Under the pieces are notes generated by a model, which searched no databases, was not told where the DNA came from, and worked only from the letters and a program-made list of their open reading frames with translations. This document shows positions 12,434-61,825 of a stretch of DNA of 64,000 bases, piece after piece (the first letter of the stretch is position 1; each line of letters opens with the position of its first letter). A program made the translations under genes and the position numbers. Origin of the DNA: Euglena gracilis (lineage: Eukaryota; Euglenida; Euglenophyceae; Euglenales); contig CP154956.1 of the NCBI GenBank assembly GCA_039621445.1, positions 69,867,649 through 69,931,648 of the forward strand, written 5' to 3'.

Positions 12434-15400
12434 ACACACACACACAAGCACACACACACCACAACCACTCACACTGCCGACACTCACACACACAGGGTTC
12501 TGGGCTTTGGTCAGGGAGGGGGACTGGGCGGTGGTGGCGGTGTTCACCACGCACTCAACGCACACCACCACACACCACCGGTGCCGTGCCCCCGGGCAAC
12601 TGGACCACTCAATCCCTGCACAGCCTCACACACAACGACACACACACAAGCCGGGGCACACACACACCACAGGGCCCCGGCTGGCCCAGCGGGGAGGGCC
12701 GCCCCCCCCCCCGCCCCACCCCCGAGTCCTCCCTCCCGAGGTCGGTTGTTGGAAGTTGGGCTGTTCATTTTTGGCTTGAACACGGGGCTCCAATGTGGAT
12801 GCTGTCAGCGCTGACCCCACTGGAGCACAATGGTTTGTTTTGCCTGATATGGCTTTTGAGGGTCCCATTAAAGTCTCTGTCTGCCCCAGGCAAAGTCTGC
12901 AAATTTGACCACCGCTAGGCCGCTAGGTATTTCACAAACTCAAAATGAAGAGGGGGTTGATTTTTTGGTGTTTTGATGTTTTTTTTTACTGAGTGCTTTT
13001 ATGTGTCTTATTTCCCCTTGGGCCAGCTGTTCTCTGCCCTTTGTAACACCCCGGTGGACGGTCGGGCCAAGTCGGTTTCCTGGGGGGGGGCTTTGCACCG
13101 ACATTTTTTTGCACCCCAAAACTGACCCACCCCCCAAAGTGGGTTCCCCCTGGGTTCCTTCTTTCCAGGGGTGCCAAGTTACTGGAATGTTTCACGTCAC
13201 CCCACGCCAAGTTAACCGGCGCCAGGGCACTGCCAGAGGCAAGTGCCCTGGCAGGGGCTTTCCTCCTATCATTTCTTTGCAGATGCAGCTGCCGATGTGT
13301 CCATTCTTCTCTGTGGACCCAACATTCCTCCTCCTCCTGTCCATTTTTAACATGAAATATCATTTTATCTTCCATGTCTCTCGCTGTGCGTTTGCTTGTG
13401 AGCAACAGGTGTGGGGGACGGCGATTGGACGTATGAAAATCGGTTTGCAATATTGGAGGGAAATCTGTCCGAATTTTTTGCCTTGGCCGAGGCCCCCAAT
13501 TTTTTTTTCAGGCCTGTTTTGAAAAGTTTGACGACATTCGTCAAGCTTGATGCTGCTTTGGATGTTTTTTTTATTATTTGTTGTGCAGCTCGAAATTTCA
13601 AAAGATTTGGAGGGTTTTGGAATACGAGACAATTCACAGATTGATGGAACAAATGAGGAGGCAGCATCTTGTCCGATGGGAATCAAAATTGAAGTTACCA
13701 TGGGTTTCAACCCGAAGAATCTGATTATTTTTGGAGCGTTTTCAGCTTAAGACCACCAATTATTTCCAGTTTATTTCCGATTTCTTTTTCCAATTTATTA
13801 CTATGTTTGGCAGCCTCCAACTAAAGGGACCCCCCCGGGAGGGGTCCCTTTAGTTGGATCAGGGGGTCAATTTTTTTTTGTGTTATTGATGGAATAGGGT
13901 TAGGGTTAAGAGTTAGGGTTCGGGTTAGGCCTAACTTATGGATTAGGGTTAGGTGCGCAAGTTAGGCCGGAAGTTAGGCCGAACTTGCACACCTAACCCT
14001 ATTCCTTCAATAACGCAAAAAAGATTTTGCCGCCCCCTGATCCAACTGAAGGGACCCCCCCCCCCGGGTCCCTTTAGTTGGAGGCTACCCTTTGTTTTCC
14101 CGTTATTTTTTTTTACACTCAGCGTCTGCCCACCTGGACCAAGACTGGTACAAGAATGCCCGTTCCCACGATAACACGATCCAGCCGTGGCCCCCATCCG
14201 ACCAAGCCAGCCCACTGCTGCCTGCCACGCTGGACAGCAAGTCATTCTTGTCCCTTGTGGGGGAGGCGGAGGACAAGGCCCGCGGCCCGGCGGCCCGGGA
14301 CGCCACGTCGGCCACCGCCGCCCGGGCGGCCCCCACGGAGGGCGCCAGCCGGCAGCAGGCGACCACGGGTGGCTGCGGCGGCACTCCCCTCCCCCCGCCT
14401 GTCCTGTGCTGTGTGTGCCGCCTGTCCGGCCGCCCTCCCACCCCACTCATGCGTACCCCCCCCCCCCGCAGCCCACTGTGGGGCCGTCCCCAACGTGGCC
14501 GTCCATCCTGCGCCTTGGCGCCACGCAGCTGCAGGACCTCCTCGCCAACGCCGCCTCTGCGCAGCTCGTGTACGGCGCGCTGCGGGCGGCAGCAGATGGC
14601 CCCGGCCCCGACAATTGGCTGCAGCTGCGGCAGCACCTCCGCAGCCAGGCTGCCTCCGCCGCCCTGCCCGACCGAATGAACAACACAACTTGCAAGTGCG
14701 TTCTACTCATTTGCCAGATGAAGTGTGGACACACAATTCAATGATCCACAAACAAGATTTGAGGTGTGATGACGTGTGAAGTGTCATCCCCAAGGGGGCC
14801 AGTAGTGGTGTGAGGACACGGGAGTTCAGTTCACGGGAGTTAGGTTGCTGCGGCCGACCGTGACCCAAACAGACCAAATTTCAGGGTTTGAAAATCGAAA
14901 TTGGCTGGGCCGCGGCTCAGCCAAACCAGTTTTCAAGTTTCAGGATTGGAAGTGGTTGGGCTTTTGCCGGCCGCAGCCCCAACCAATCTGCAAAAGGCGA
15001 CCACAAAACAGAATTTATGAGGTTATTTGAAGGAATAGGGTCAGGATTCTCATCAAACAGTTGGACCCTTCCCGCTCAACGCCGTCATATTGGCCTCTAC
15101 AGGGTACCCAGCGAACCCAAAGAGCCGTCCAACCAGGGTCAAACACATGGGGGGACCCGACCGAGGTGCCTTCGGCGCTTCGCTCGGGTCCCCCCACGTG
15201 TATTAACCCCAGTGGGTGGCTCTTCGGCTTCGCTGGGACCCTGTGCTATCACGCTGTTGTGAGCCGCAGTTCTGGTTTGTGTCGTCGGATCCGTTGTGGT
15301 CGGGTGGCCGCCGCCGCCCGGAGCCCGCCTGCGGCCATCTTCATCACGGCGGTGGACCGACCGGCGGTGGTCAGCTGCCCAGGGCGCCGCCGGCCAGCGG

Positions 15401-15900
15401 CACGGCAAAGCCGGGCCCCACCCCCAAACTTCACACCCGCACTTCACATTGGGCGGCCCAGGGAAGGGGGCCACGAACGCCCCCGCGTGAATCTTTGGAG
15501 TTCTGCGGAGTCTACTCTTCGTTCCCTCATCGTACCTTATCACATCATTCCTACGCCATATTTTTTTGTATGGGATGCCCCCCAGGACCCCTGTGCCAGC
15601 CAGCACCTTTTCCAGCCGGCTGGCTGGAATTTCTTAAGGACCCCAGGGGGGGGGCCCTGGGGTCCTTAAGAAATTCCCTGGTGGGGCCCCCTACCCTGGG
15701 AACCCCCCCCCCCATAACCCGCGGCCCCCCGAGGGCCGGCTGCTGGACAACGGGCGCCCAAGGTGCTGGGGGGCATCGCCATCTCGGGGCTGAAGGCGGC
15801 GTCGCCGGCCTTCATCCAGTTCAGCGAGGAGCTGACCCGGAAGGGCGGCCACACCCTGGAGCACGCCCAGCGTCCCTGCCACGGCCGACCTGAGCGTTGA
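8704..15900 (+). CDS. Unidentified multi-exon gene with a Cys-rich segment
   Basis: No family is recognised. Candidate exons in order: 8704 to about 8895 (MAHLIEDWFAACTLDAEVVA, then an Ala/Glu-rich linker); about 10,483-10,610 after a CTGCAG acceptor (HIEGQPLSTCQDCGYSQH, then RICLKTGKPHG: C-x2-C plus His and Cys, possibly a zinc knuckle or ribbon); about 10,895-11,035 (Pro/Ser/Ala-rich); about 11,425-11,570 (SDSEDSAGDTPEGAITLPE, then LHAMGVPEDALFCLEACG); about 11,909-12,008 (RVMRFLKQLRLLERAMSDAE, helical); about 14,150-14,360 (LDSKSFLSLVGEAEDKARG); about 14,470-14,690 (LRLGATQLQDLLANAASAQL, helical); about 15,740-15,900 (VLGGIAISGLKAASPAFIQF, then stop TGA). An AATAAA follows at 15,908. The exons share high GC and one strand. 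Linking them into one gene is inference: 12,100-14,150 is long and repeat-bearing, so two genes are possible. Confidence 0.4.
9070..10250. repeat. Large imperfect inverted-repeat (foldback) region inside an intron
   Basis: Left arm 9,070-9,240: a hairpin GTGCCTGCC/GGCAGGCAC, then CTGACCCC, then GGTTGGGTTTTGGG, then blocks of CCCCCCAAAATTTT. The right arm at 9,960-10,250 shows the same blocks inverted (AAAACCCAACC, then a TGCCTGCC hairpin). The middle holds repeated AATAATACCCCCC blocks in both orientations (9,488, 9,530, 9,753, 9,796). It behaves like a foldback DNA element. No open frame of interest. Confidence 0.55.
12308..12493. repeat. (CA)n microsatellite with AAGCACA interruptions
   Basis: Nearly continuous CA dinucleotides. 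It is the source of long His/Thr frames on the plus strand and Cys/Val frames on the minus strand. Confidence 0.95.
13811..14091. mobile_element. ~280-bp foldback element with telomere-like core
   Basis: Termini are inverted: GCCTCCAACTAAAGGGACCC at the left and its complement GGGTCCCTTTAGTTGGAGGC at the right. Each arm contains its own small GGGACC hairpin, then the GATCAGGGGG block, then ATTGATGGAATAGGGTTAGG against its inverted counterpart near 13,990-14,030. The centre has several TTAGGG-like units and TTAGGCC. Fold-back MITE architecture, non-coding. Confidence 0.75.
15015..15245. repeat. AGGGTTAGGGT foldback family, diverged copy
   Basis: A GAGGTTATTTGAAGGAATAG block, then CTACAGGGTACCCAGCGAAC, then ACATGGGGGGACCC and the inverted GGGTCCCCCCACGTG arm. 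Better copies are at 49,140 and 57,175. This copy is diverged (AGGGTCAGGAT in place of AGGGTTAGGGT). Confidence 0.7.
15626..15677. repeat. Near-perfect 52-bp palindrome
   Basis: The left arm GGAATTTCTTAAGGACCCCA is mirrored by TGGGGTCCTTAAGAAATTCC, with a G/C-run centre. Probably a minimal foldback element. It lies upstream of the last exon of the gene ending at 15,900. Confidence 0.8.
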
Positions 15901-15907
15901 ACGCTTG

Positions 15908-15913
15908 AATAAA
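15908..15913 (+). terminator. Polyadenylation signal AATAAA
   Basis: AATAAA starts 8 bases after the TGA at 15,898-15,900, which supports that stop as a real gene end. Confidence 0.55.
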
Positions 15914-16112
15914 AGGTGTGGCAGTTGTGATGGCACTCGCTCGGGCTGGGGTTTTATTTCTGGGCGGGATTTTTGTTGTAAATTGTCCTTTGTCGGGCTT
16001 GTGGCTTGTCTGGCTTGTGGCGTGTGGTCCTGCGGAATACTCCCTCATCCCTGAAGCATTTCTTGCACATTTCTTGCCCCGGAGTGGTGATTCGGGTTCC
16101 CAAGTTTGTTAG

Positions 16113-19100
16113 GTGGAGGCCTCTTGCCCGGCCGCTGTCCCCATCTTCGCCCTGGTCAGCAGCAACGACCTCAGCTACCTGCCGGAACACGTCGAGCTGA
16201 GCCTGCAGCTGCTGACCCGCCTCGTGCCCACCGCCACCCCCGCCGCATGCCTCACGCTGGCCGACCGGTTCGGGGCCAGCCTTTTTCTCCTCCTCCTCCT
16301 CCTCCTCCTCCTCCTCCTCCTCCTCCTCCTCCTCCTCCTCCTCCTCCTCCTCCTCCTCCTCCTCCTCCTCCTCCTCCTCCTCCTCCTCCTCCTCCTCCTC
16401 CTCCTCCTCCTCCTCCTCCTCCTCCTCCTCCTCCTCCTCCTCCTCCTCCTCCTCCTCCTCCTCCTCCTCCTCCTCCTCCTCCTCCTCCTCCTCCTCCTCC
16501 TCCTCCTCCTCCTCCTCCTCCTCTCCTCCTCCTCCTCCTCCTCCTCCTCCTCCTCCTCCTCCTCCTCCTCCTCCTCCTCCTCCTCCTCCTCCTCCTCCTC
16601 CTCCTCCTCCTCCTCTCCTCCTCCTCCTCCTCCTCCTCTCCTCCTCCTCCTCCTCCTCCTCCTCCTCCTCCTCCTCCTCCTCCTCCTCCTCCTCCTCCTC
16701 CTCCTCCTCCTCCTCCTCCTCCTCCTCCTCCTCCTCCTCCTCCTCCTCCTCCTCCTCCTCCTCCTCCTCCTCCTCCTCCTCCTCCTCCTCCTCCTCCTCC
16801 TCCTCCTCCTCCTCCTCCTCCTCCTCCTCCTCCTCCTCCTCCTCCTTCACTTACCCCCCCCCCCACCACCACCACCCACCCCCCACCCCAGGGGTGGTGT
16901 GTAGGATGGGTGGTCCGGGAGTGTATTTTCGGCCAGGTCAGGTCAGGTTAGGCGGTGGGTAGGGCTTTCGTACCTTCCCCAGCGCCGAGAGCGAAAATAA
17001 AGAGCAAAACCGCCATTTTGGCAATGCCAAGGGACATTGGCCAAGCCAAAACTGACCCCTGTGGGGCGGGGAAGGGTGTGCCTGCTGCTGCACCCCTTTA
17101 CACAAGGCATCTCCCTCACCCGAGGGTTGTAAAAAGAAACGGTAATGGCCAAAGGGGATGACGGCGCATGGTGTGCCGCTCCCTGTGAACTGCCGTCTGC
17201 GTGCCAGTCGATGCGTCGTGGTGAACCATCCCACGACTTCGACATCATCGGGATTTTTGAACACACAGGATTGCTGGACAAAATTTGTTGTTCCCAGCTT
17301 TCATCCCGGATGGGTGCATGGAATGCAGTGCCACCCCATGTTGCTGGCATCCCCAAAGTGTTCCCAGCCTTGCCCTGATACACTTCCAGGGTCCCCAGTT
17401 GCGGTCCACCTGTCTCGCCCCCGACGGAGTGGTTGGCACGTGGAGTGGATTGAACCCCGTGCCCCCCCCCCCCCCTGGGTGCGGTTCTCCGGACCTGCGC
17501 CGAGCAGCTCGGCCCGTCCGTCATCACCGCCGCCTGCATGTGCGCCACGGCGTGCGACACAGCCCTGCCCCTCCTGGAGGCCCTCGCCCGCCGTGCGGAG
17601 GCGCGCGAGCGGCTCATCTTCGCCGGCCTGCCCCACGCGGTGGTGCGCATCCTGCAGGGCCGGCACAGCGGTGCGTTCGCCCACGGCCCGCGTTGGTTGT
17701 GATCCTCCCCCACCTTGACATGATTGAAGTGGTTGGTGTGAGACCACTGGTCAGGAGGCAATCGCCAGCCAGCAACTCGCCACACCGAAAAACGCAACAT
17801 AAATCGCAATTTGAGAATCCCTGAATCCCCCTGGGGCCACATGGTTGGAAGTTAGAGTGAAGGGGTCTTGGCTATGAGCCTCTGTTTTTTCGAGCTTTGC
17901 CGCGTGTCCCCTGCTTTCTCTCGGGGAGTGGGGTTTCCAAAGCCGCCCTTTTGGTCTGCCGACGATACTGAACGAGACAGGGGGCCGTTGTTTGCTCACA
18001 TGACCCCCACCCCCAAATGCATCGCGATTGCATATGTAGGTATGTATGCATGTATGTATGCGTGTGTATACACACACACATATATGCACACACACATACA
18101 TACTTGCCCCCTTCCGCTCCGGTCGCCGCCGGGGGCCGTGGCCCCGCCCTGCAGATGGCGCTGCACCTCTTCATGGCGTGCACCCAGTCCCTCACCGTCC
18201 TCAAGCGGTTTGCCCGGCCCAGGGCCCCGCCTCTCGCCCGTCTGCCCGGCCCCCCTTTCTCGCCCGCCACGCCCTCCCATCGTCGGGCATGCCCCCACCA
18301 ACCTGCTGGCCGATGCCGTTGCCGCTATACGGGTCTTCGGTCCGGCTCGCGGCGGGCCGGCGGCCGGTGGTCCGTGGGGGCCGACCCGGGCTCCGCGGCG
18401 GAGCCCTGGCCGAGATGTCGCTGGAGTCGTCCCACGCCAAGCCGGAGGAGACGCTGGATGCGGCGCTGCGGCACTGCACCGGCCACGAGGACGCCCTCGC
18501 GACGTGCGTCACGGTGCTGAGCCGCCTGCCGCGCATCACCGCCCGCGCGCTGGAGACGCTGCTGGGCCTGGTGGGGACCGCCCTGGCGCTTGGCGGCGCC
18601 CGCGAGGCCGGTCCCGGGCCAAGCTGGGAGTTGGGGCTCAAACGGAGGTTTGGGGCCAGGCAGGGGTGTCATTGGGAGAGGGCCGGGGGGTGGGGGGGCG
18701 GGGGTGCCCGCACCATGCATCCCCCACACAGAAAATTGGGAAGAGGGCAGGAGGCAAGAGCAGCACTGGGGTGCAAGGGTGTAGATCCACCCACGGGAAC
18801 CACACCAACCACACAAGGTGAGTATATGTCCCTACACTGGAATTACACCAGAGTTGCTCACCCGGCCAGGCGGAGCAACAAAAGAGCACTGTTGTAAGGG
18901 GTACCTGGCCACTCACCAAGCACCTATAGTAAAAATGGCCGAAACTGGCCGAAAATGGCCGAAAATGGCCGAAAATGGCCGAAAATGAAATTTTGGGCTC
19001 CATAGGTGGGGGTCCCGAAAATGGCCGAAAATGGCTGAAAATGGCCGAAAATGGCCGAAAATGGCCGAAAATGAGAAAAAATATGTTGCAATTTTTTCGA

Positions 19101-21939
19101 GTTTTTTTTGTCCAACAGTTTCTTTTTCCCTCAGGACAATTTTGAGTGCGACCGATTCTTGTCTGTGCAGCCTCTCTTGTTTTATTATTATGCATGGCCA
19201 TGCAACACATGCTGCTCAAAGAACCACCTCCGAAAGGGTTATTTAAGCCAAAGCTGAATGTTTTGATGGCATTTCAGAAAATTTTGGTGACAAGGGCGAT
19301 GCTGGCATTTTTTTGTATATTTTGAAGAATTAAACCCATTTTTGGGATAATTTCTCCACAAATATCCAGTATTACACCCGTCTTGGCCATATTGGATCAA
19401 TTTTTGCTAATTTTGGGGATATTTTGCACTGATTTGGCAAATATTGGGCTAATTTGGGTCAATATGAGCATTTTTTATGGCATTTTTGGCCATTTTGCGC
19501 CATTTTGGTGATTTTGGGCTATTTTTCACAATCTTTTGTGGACATTGTTGACGTTTTTGGGCAATTTTAGGTTATTTGAAGCCGGTCATTTTCGTTGCTT
19601 TTGGGGGCTTTTCGTGGTCAATTTTGGGTTTTTTGTGGTCCTTTTTTGGTCCGGCATTCACAATATCGGGGCGGGGTCCTCTACAAAATACCTTCAACCG
19701 GCAACTGTGCCGTGGTGCTGCTTCCCAACACCTACTACTGGCTCCGGGACGGAACAATCGGTCGGTACAAAACCAAAACCACCCGCGCCCTCGGCAACGG
19801 CCAGATGGGCGTACTGACGGTTCCTCTACCACTACTGCACCCGCATCCTCGCCTGGGACCCCACCACCGTGCAGCTTCAACGGCCACTGCAAGCAGCTCC
19901 GCGTCAAGAATGTCGTGTGGGTCGCCATCCCAGACATCCACCACCTGCTCAAGCTACACACCCTCCTCCACCCATGCGAACCCACGCCCGCCGCCAGTCC
20001 GATTTCGGGTCTACACCGAGGACCAGCTGGCCAAGGTCAAGCTGTCCCGCGTCTACGGCCGCGGTCCCTACTGGGACGGCTCAGAGTACTGCCACTACGA
20101 GATGACCACCAGCGGCTGGAGCTACAGCTCGTTCCACCTGCAGCCCGTCTACAACATCGTCCTCGAGGACCAGGCCGTCCGCATGTTCGACCTCTGCCGA
20201 CCCATCCCCCTGCACGCCCTCATCCAGGTCAACATCGACGCCGTGGAGTACCGCGTCCGCCCCAAGCACCAGCACGCGGAGTGGGTGCGCACCCTCGAGA
20301 ACCACCGCCAGAACATGGATGGTGCCGACACTGCTGGACAAGATGCACATCTGGACAAGATGCAGACGTTGGGCAATTGGGTGAGCATATTTGATGTCAA
20401 TAGTTCAACATAATGGGCCGATCACATGTTTGCTTGCTTTTGTTCTGCCGCTCAAGCTGAGCACACTTTCTCCCAACTTCGCCACATCCAGACAGATGAT
20501 CGTCTCAACACGACAAATTAAATTTTACATCAAGGCTTCTTGAAGTCATGGATGTGTGCCATTTAGGTTTTTCACGATGTCAATTATTTGTGAGAGTTTT
20601 AAACAAAAATTCCTGCTGCGGCATTCGGCAATGTTCTCTTCATTCCGATCGAATTCAACTTCCCACAAGATTTGTTTTTTTTTGTTTTTTTTTTGAAACG
20701 ATTCAAAATAGAACCCCCCCCCCCCAGTTTCTTTTGTGGATTCCAGTTGGAATTTATCCAATGTTCGGAAAAAGAAGCTTATTCCCAAAGCCTTGCATTT
20801 GCATATTGTAATCAAAAACACTTTGACCCCTTTAATCCCTGAGCACTCATTCCAAACGGACCTCCTTGGATGCGTTCGCTTGATTTGTTGCTCACAACTA
20901 CTTTCACGTTGCATGAATGATCAAATGCATTGTTGGTATGAAAGGATTTTAAGACAATTTTACCCCCCCACCTATAGGAAAAAATGGCCGAAAATGGCCG
21001 AAAATGGCCGAAAATGGCAAAAATCGGAGGGTCAACTATAGGTGCTTGCCACTCACCAAACAGCAAACTGGGCCAGAAGCGAAGTTAGCGCCGGCCATAA
21101 ACAGACAAGAAGCCTTAGTGCAACTAAGGGGGCAGGGGGGTATTTGGCACCGGCTCAAGCGCGGCACAGGGGGCGGAGGCACAATATATTTGCCCAAAAA
21201 AATTCCCAGGAGTGGCCTGAAACATTCCGAATGGTCTTTGGGGCGGACTGCATCATTCTTGCAGGGTGGAGGGGCTGATTGGTTGTCAACTCCAGATCTC
21301 CCGATTGACCCGATACTGCCTGATATAGAAAGAATATTGTTGAGGCTTCAGAGAGTTGAAATCAGGGATTACAAATCCCCAAGCCCAAGACTTCTGGGAT
21401 TTCCCCCCACAGCTTAGGCTTCTCCATCCCTCCAAATATGACACCCAGAATAAGGGGAGACCCTGGGGAGGCTTGTCCCCCTCTTCCCGGTCGGGCGCGA
21501 GGACGACGCCGGCGCAGCGGGACGACGACGGGGGCCCGCGGTACCTGCTGCTGCAGTGCGTCCTCAACGAGGTCCTGGGCCACCGCCACGCCTCCATGAA
21601 GGAGGTGAAGGAGCGCCCCGCCACCTTCATCACGTACTTCACCGACATGGCGAGGGCTACAGCAGCCCCCTCTCCCCATCTCATGCAATCATGTGGCCCT
21701 AGCCACATGGGTTTTCCGCTGGTTGTTCTGCTGCCATAAAATCCAAGGTTGAGGGAGCACCATTTGCCACGGAGGGGTGGTGGGCCGTTCCGTAGTGCGT
21801 GGCCCTCGGGGCGCTCGGGGCTGCGGAGCAGACGGCGGCGGCAGAGGCGAAGCACCTTGCGACGTGTGACAAGGCCCGCTCCAGCGAGGGGAAGGCGACC
21901 TTCTCCGTGTGGTCGAAGGAGCGGGCGGGCCCCACCTGA
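16113..21939 (+). CDS. Helical-repeat (ARM/HEAT-like) protein, exons disrupted by repeats
   Basis: Exons judged from composition and amphipathic helices: 16,113 to about 16,265 after GTTTGTTAG (HVELSLQLLTRLVP, then CLTLADRFG); about 17,490-17,680 (QLGPSVITAACMCATACDTA, then LPLLEALARRAEARERLIF and PHAVVRILQ); about 18,155-18,225 after CTGCAG (MALHLFMACTQSLTVLKRFA); about 18,300-18,620 (two adjacent frames; main part ETLDAALRHCTGHEDALATC and ARALETLLGLVGTALALGG); about 21,487-21,650 (YLLLQCVLNEVLGHRHASMK); 21,796-21,939 after CCGTAG (GALGAAEQTAAAEAKHLATC, stop TGA). Repeated Leu/Ala-rich helices with small residues fit an ARM/HEAT solenoid, but no specific family is assigned. A 565-bp TCC tract directly follows the first exon, and a 2.13-kb transposon sits between the fourth and fifth. 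Membership of the last two exons is inferred. The start codon was not found. Confidence 0.45.
16285..16848. repeat. ~565-bp (TCC)n microsatellite
   Basis: TCC units with only three phase breaks (near 16,523, 16,616 and 16,639). On the other strand it is a purine GGA tract. The Leu, Ser, Pro, Glu and Gly runs of several hundred residues on both strands are translations of it. It starts about 20 bases after the last family-like codon of the exon at 16,113. Confidence 0.97.
18722..18917 (+). repeat. Dispersed ~290-bp repeat R1, left part
   Basis: This segment continues at 21,048-21,140 after a transposon insertion. The whole sequence reappears uninterrupted and inverted at 63,338-63,605, with shared blocks GGGAAGAGGGCAGGAGGCAA, AGGTGAGTATATGTCCCTAC, and GAAGTTAGCGCCGGCC followed by ATAAACAGACAAGAAGCC. 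Non-coding; function unknown. Confidence 0.85.
18936..19079. repeat. Subterminal GGCCGAAAAT tandem repeats (left)
   Basis: About 10 near-identical 10-11 bp units, interrupted by a short spacer at 18,985-19,020. Similar units occur at 20,983-21,018 inside the other terminus. The arrangement suggests transposase-binding subterminal repeats. Confidence 0.85.
19295..19580. repeat. ~290-bp repeat shared with 25,246-25,550
   Basis: Both copies start with GCGATGCTGGCATTTTTTT and continue through TATTTTGAAGAATTAAACCC, TTGGGCTAATTTGGGTCAAT and TTTTGGCCATTTTG to GGACATTGTTG or TGACATTGTTG. Same orientation. This copy is internal to the 18,918-21,047 transposon, so the 25.2-kb copy is probably a relic of a related element. 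Confidence 0.8.
19650..20413 (+). CDS. Element-internal ORF, possible remnant of a family B DNA polymerase-like protein
   Basis: A long GC-rich frame inside the 2.13-kb transposon. Best coding-like part, about 19,995-20,413: FRVYTEDQLAKVKLSRVYGR, then WDGSEYCHYEMTTSGWSYSS, then VRMFDLCRPIPLHALIQVNI followed by DAVEYRV, with stop TAA at 20,411-20,413. The pattern of a helix with R-M-x-x-L, a variable loop and hydrophobics leading to N-x-D-x-V-x-Y resembles the palm motif C region (Y-x-D-T-D-S) of protein-primed or other divergent family B polymerases. Only one motif is visible, so this is a weak inference. The upstream frame (GGVLYKIPSTGNCAVVLLPN) may be part of the same protein. It could instead be a captured host fragment or an undescribed transposase. 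Confidence 0.35.
21048..21140 (+). repeat. Dispersed repeat R1, right part
   Basis: Continuation of the 18,722-18,917 repeat beyond the transposon; it matches the inverted copy at 63,338-63,430. Starts with the second copy of the GCCACTCACC target duplication. Confidence 0.85.
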
Positions 21940-23010
21940 CGATGACGGTTGAGATCCCAGGTGGACCCAGGTGTTTGGGGGCGAGGGGCAGGGGGCAAAT
22001 GCAGTTGATTGGCTTTTTTGCATTTTTTTTTCAGTAAAATGCTTTTTTTTGCAATTTTTTTGGTTGTTCCTCTTGGTAATTCTCGATCTCTGCTGCGTTT
22101 TCTTTTTTGACTTGGAAAATTTATTTATTTTTGGACCCAATCTTCCCCTGAGGTTGAACTTTTTTTATTTTTTTTTGTATTTTTGGACAATCAATTCCCA
22201 TTTTCAGAGCAACATGTTCTTCTTTTGGGATATTTTGTCACACCCCGAATTACGTATGATTGAATTGAATTGCCATTTTCTTTGTGCTTATTTGAGTTCA
22301 TTGTTTTTTTATGCTGATAAGCTTGTTTCAATTTTTTTTGTGTTTTTTGGGTGGTTTTGTTTTTTTGAGAGGCATTGTTTTGCCCCCCCCCCCTTGGGGA
22401 AGAATCCCACAAGACTGCGGGGCTGTTTTTCTCTGTATGACAACAGAAATCACAATTGCGCCTCCTTTGTTGATGCCATTACGGTTGGATGCCATTTCAA
22501 TTGTCATTCCCCCATCCCCCCTTCCCTGTCAGAAGTGCCCCCCCCCCATTGGGATCCCAAATGGGGGAGTGGATTTTGAATCGAAGGGGTGGGGGCATAC
22601 AATCACTTAGTCACTGGCTAAACCCGGGGGGGGGTGACTGTTTTTTTCGGAGTGATGGACTGGTTTTTGACCTGGACCCCCTCCCCGGGGGGGGGGGGTT
22701 GGCAAAAAACTACTGAAGTCACCCGGCGCCAAAGGCACCGTTAAAATTTTTTGGCCTTTTTTTCATGTTTTTGGTCAAATTTCCTTTGGATTCCAGAGTG
22801 CCCCCCCCCCCGTCCGGGTGGGTAGTGACTGACTGGTTTTTCGTAGTGTGGAGTGACCCCCCTTCCCCCCGGGGGTCGGTAAAAAATGTATGTATGTATG
22901 CAAAAATTGTGTGGATGGGGGTAGGAATGAGATGGATGCAGCACAGCCTTCGCGGAAGACACCCGTCTTCCGGTGGGGGTGCCCCCCCCCCCGCAACACT
23001 GCCAGTTCAG
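21940..23010. other. Intergenic or intron stretch, no supported gene
   Basis: T-rich plus-strand sequence (22,010-22,380), then C/G runs. Two related blocks at about 22,600-22,700 and 22,800-22,880 each carry a GTGACTG...GGTTTTT...CCCCGGGGG arrangement and look like diverged short repeats. The promoter of the beta-helix gene may lie here, but no motif is assigned. Confidence 0.4.
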
Positions 23011-61800
<38,790 letters not shown>

Positions 61801-61825
61801 CCCCGCCTGACCCCCCCCCCCTGGG

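Larger units (their letters stand above)
18918..21047. mobile_element. 2.13-kb DNA transposon with 13-bp TIRs and 10-bp target duplication
   Basis: The left terminus AAGCACCTATAGT (18,918-18,930) is exactly inverted at the right (21,035-21,047). The flanking decamer GCCACTCACC is duplicated at 18,908-18,917 and 21,048-21,057. The intact repeat R1 at 63,338-63,605 shows the empty site with a single copy of the decamer, which proves insertion. Subterminal GGCCGAAAAT repeats lie inside both ends. A TSD of 8-11 bp is typical of Mutator-like elements, but no MULE transposase is visible. The only coding-like frame is at about 19,650-20,413. Confidence 0.88.

Noticed and set aside
11787-12918. Long His/Thr and Cys/Val frames
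   Set aside because: Translations of the CA microsatellite at 12,308-12,493. Only the short helical exon near 11,909-12,008 is considered.
13880-14000. Telomere or telomere-fusion tract
   Set aside because: TTAGGG-like units are few, degenerate and inverted within a foldback element with its own TIRs. This is not a telomere array.
16106-16951. Several 200-300 residue open frames of Leu, Ser, Pro, Glu or Gly on both strands
   Set aside because: They are translations of one TCC/GGA microsatellite in all frames. Only the short family-like part before 16,270 is kept.
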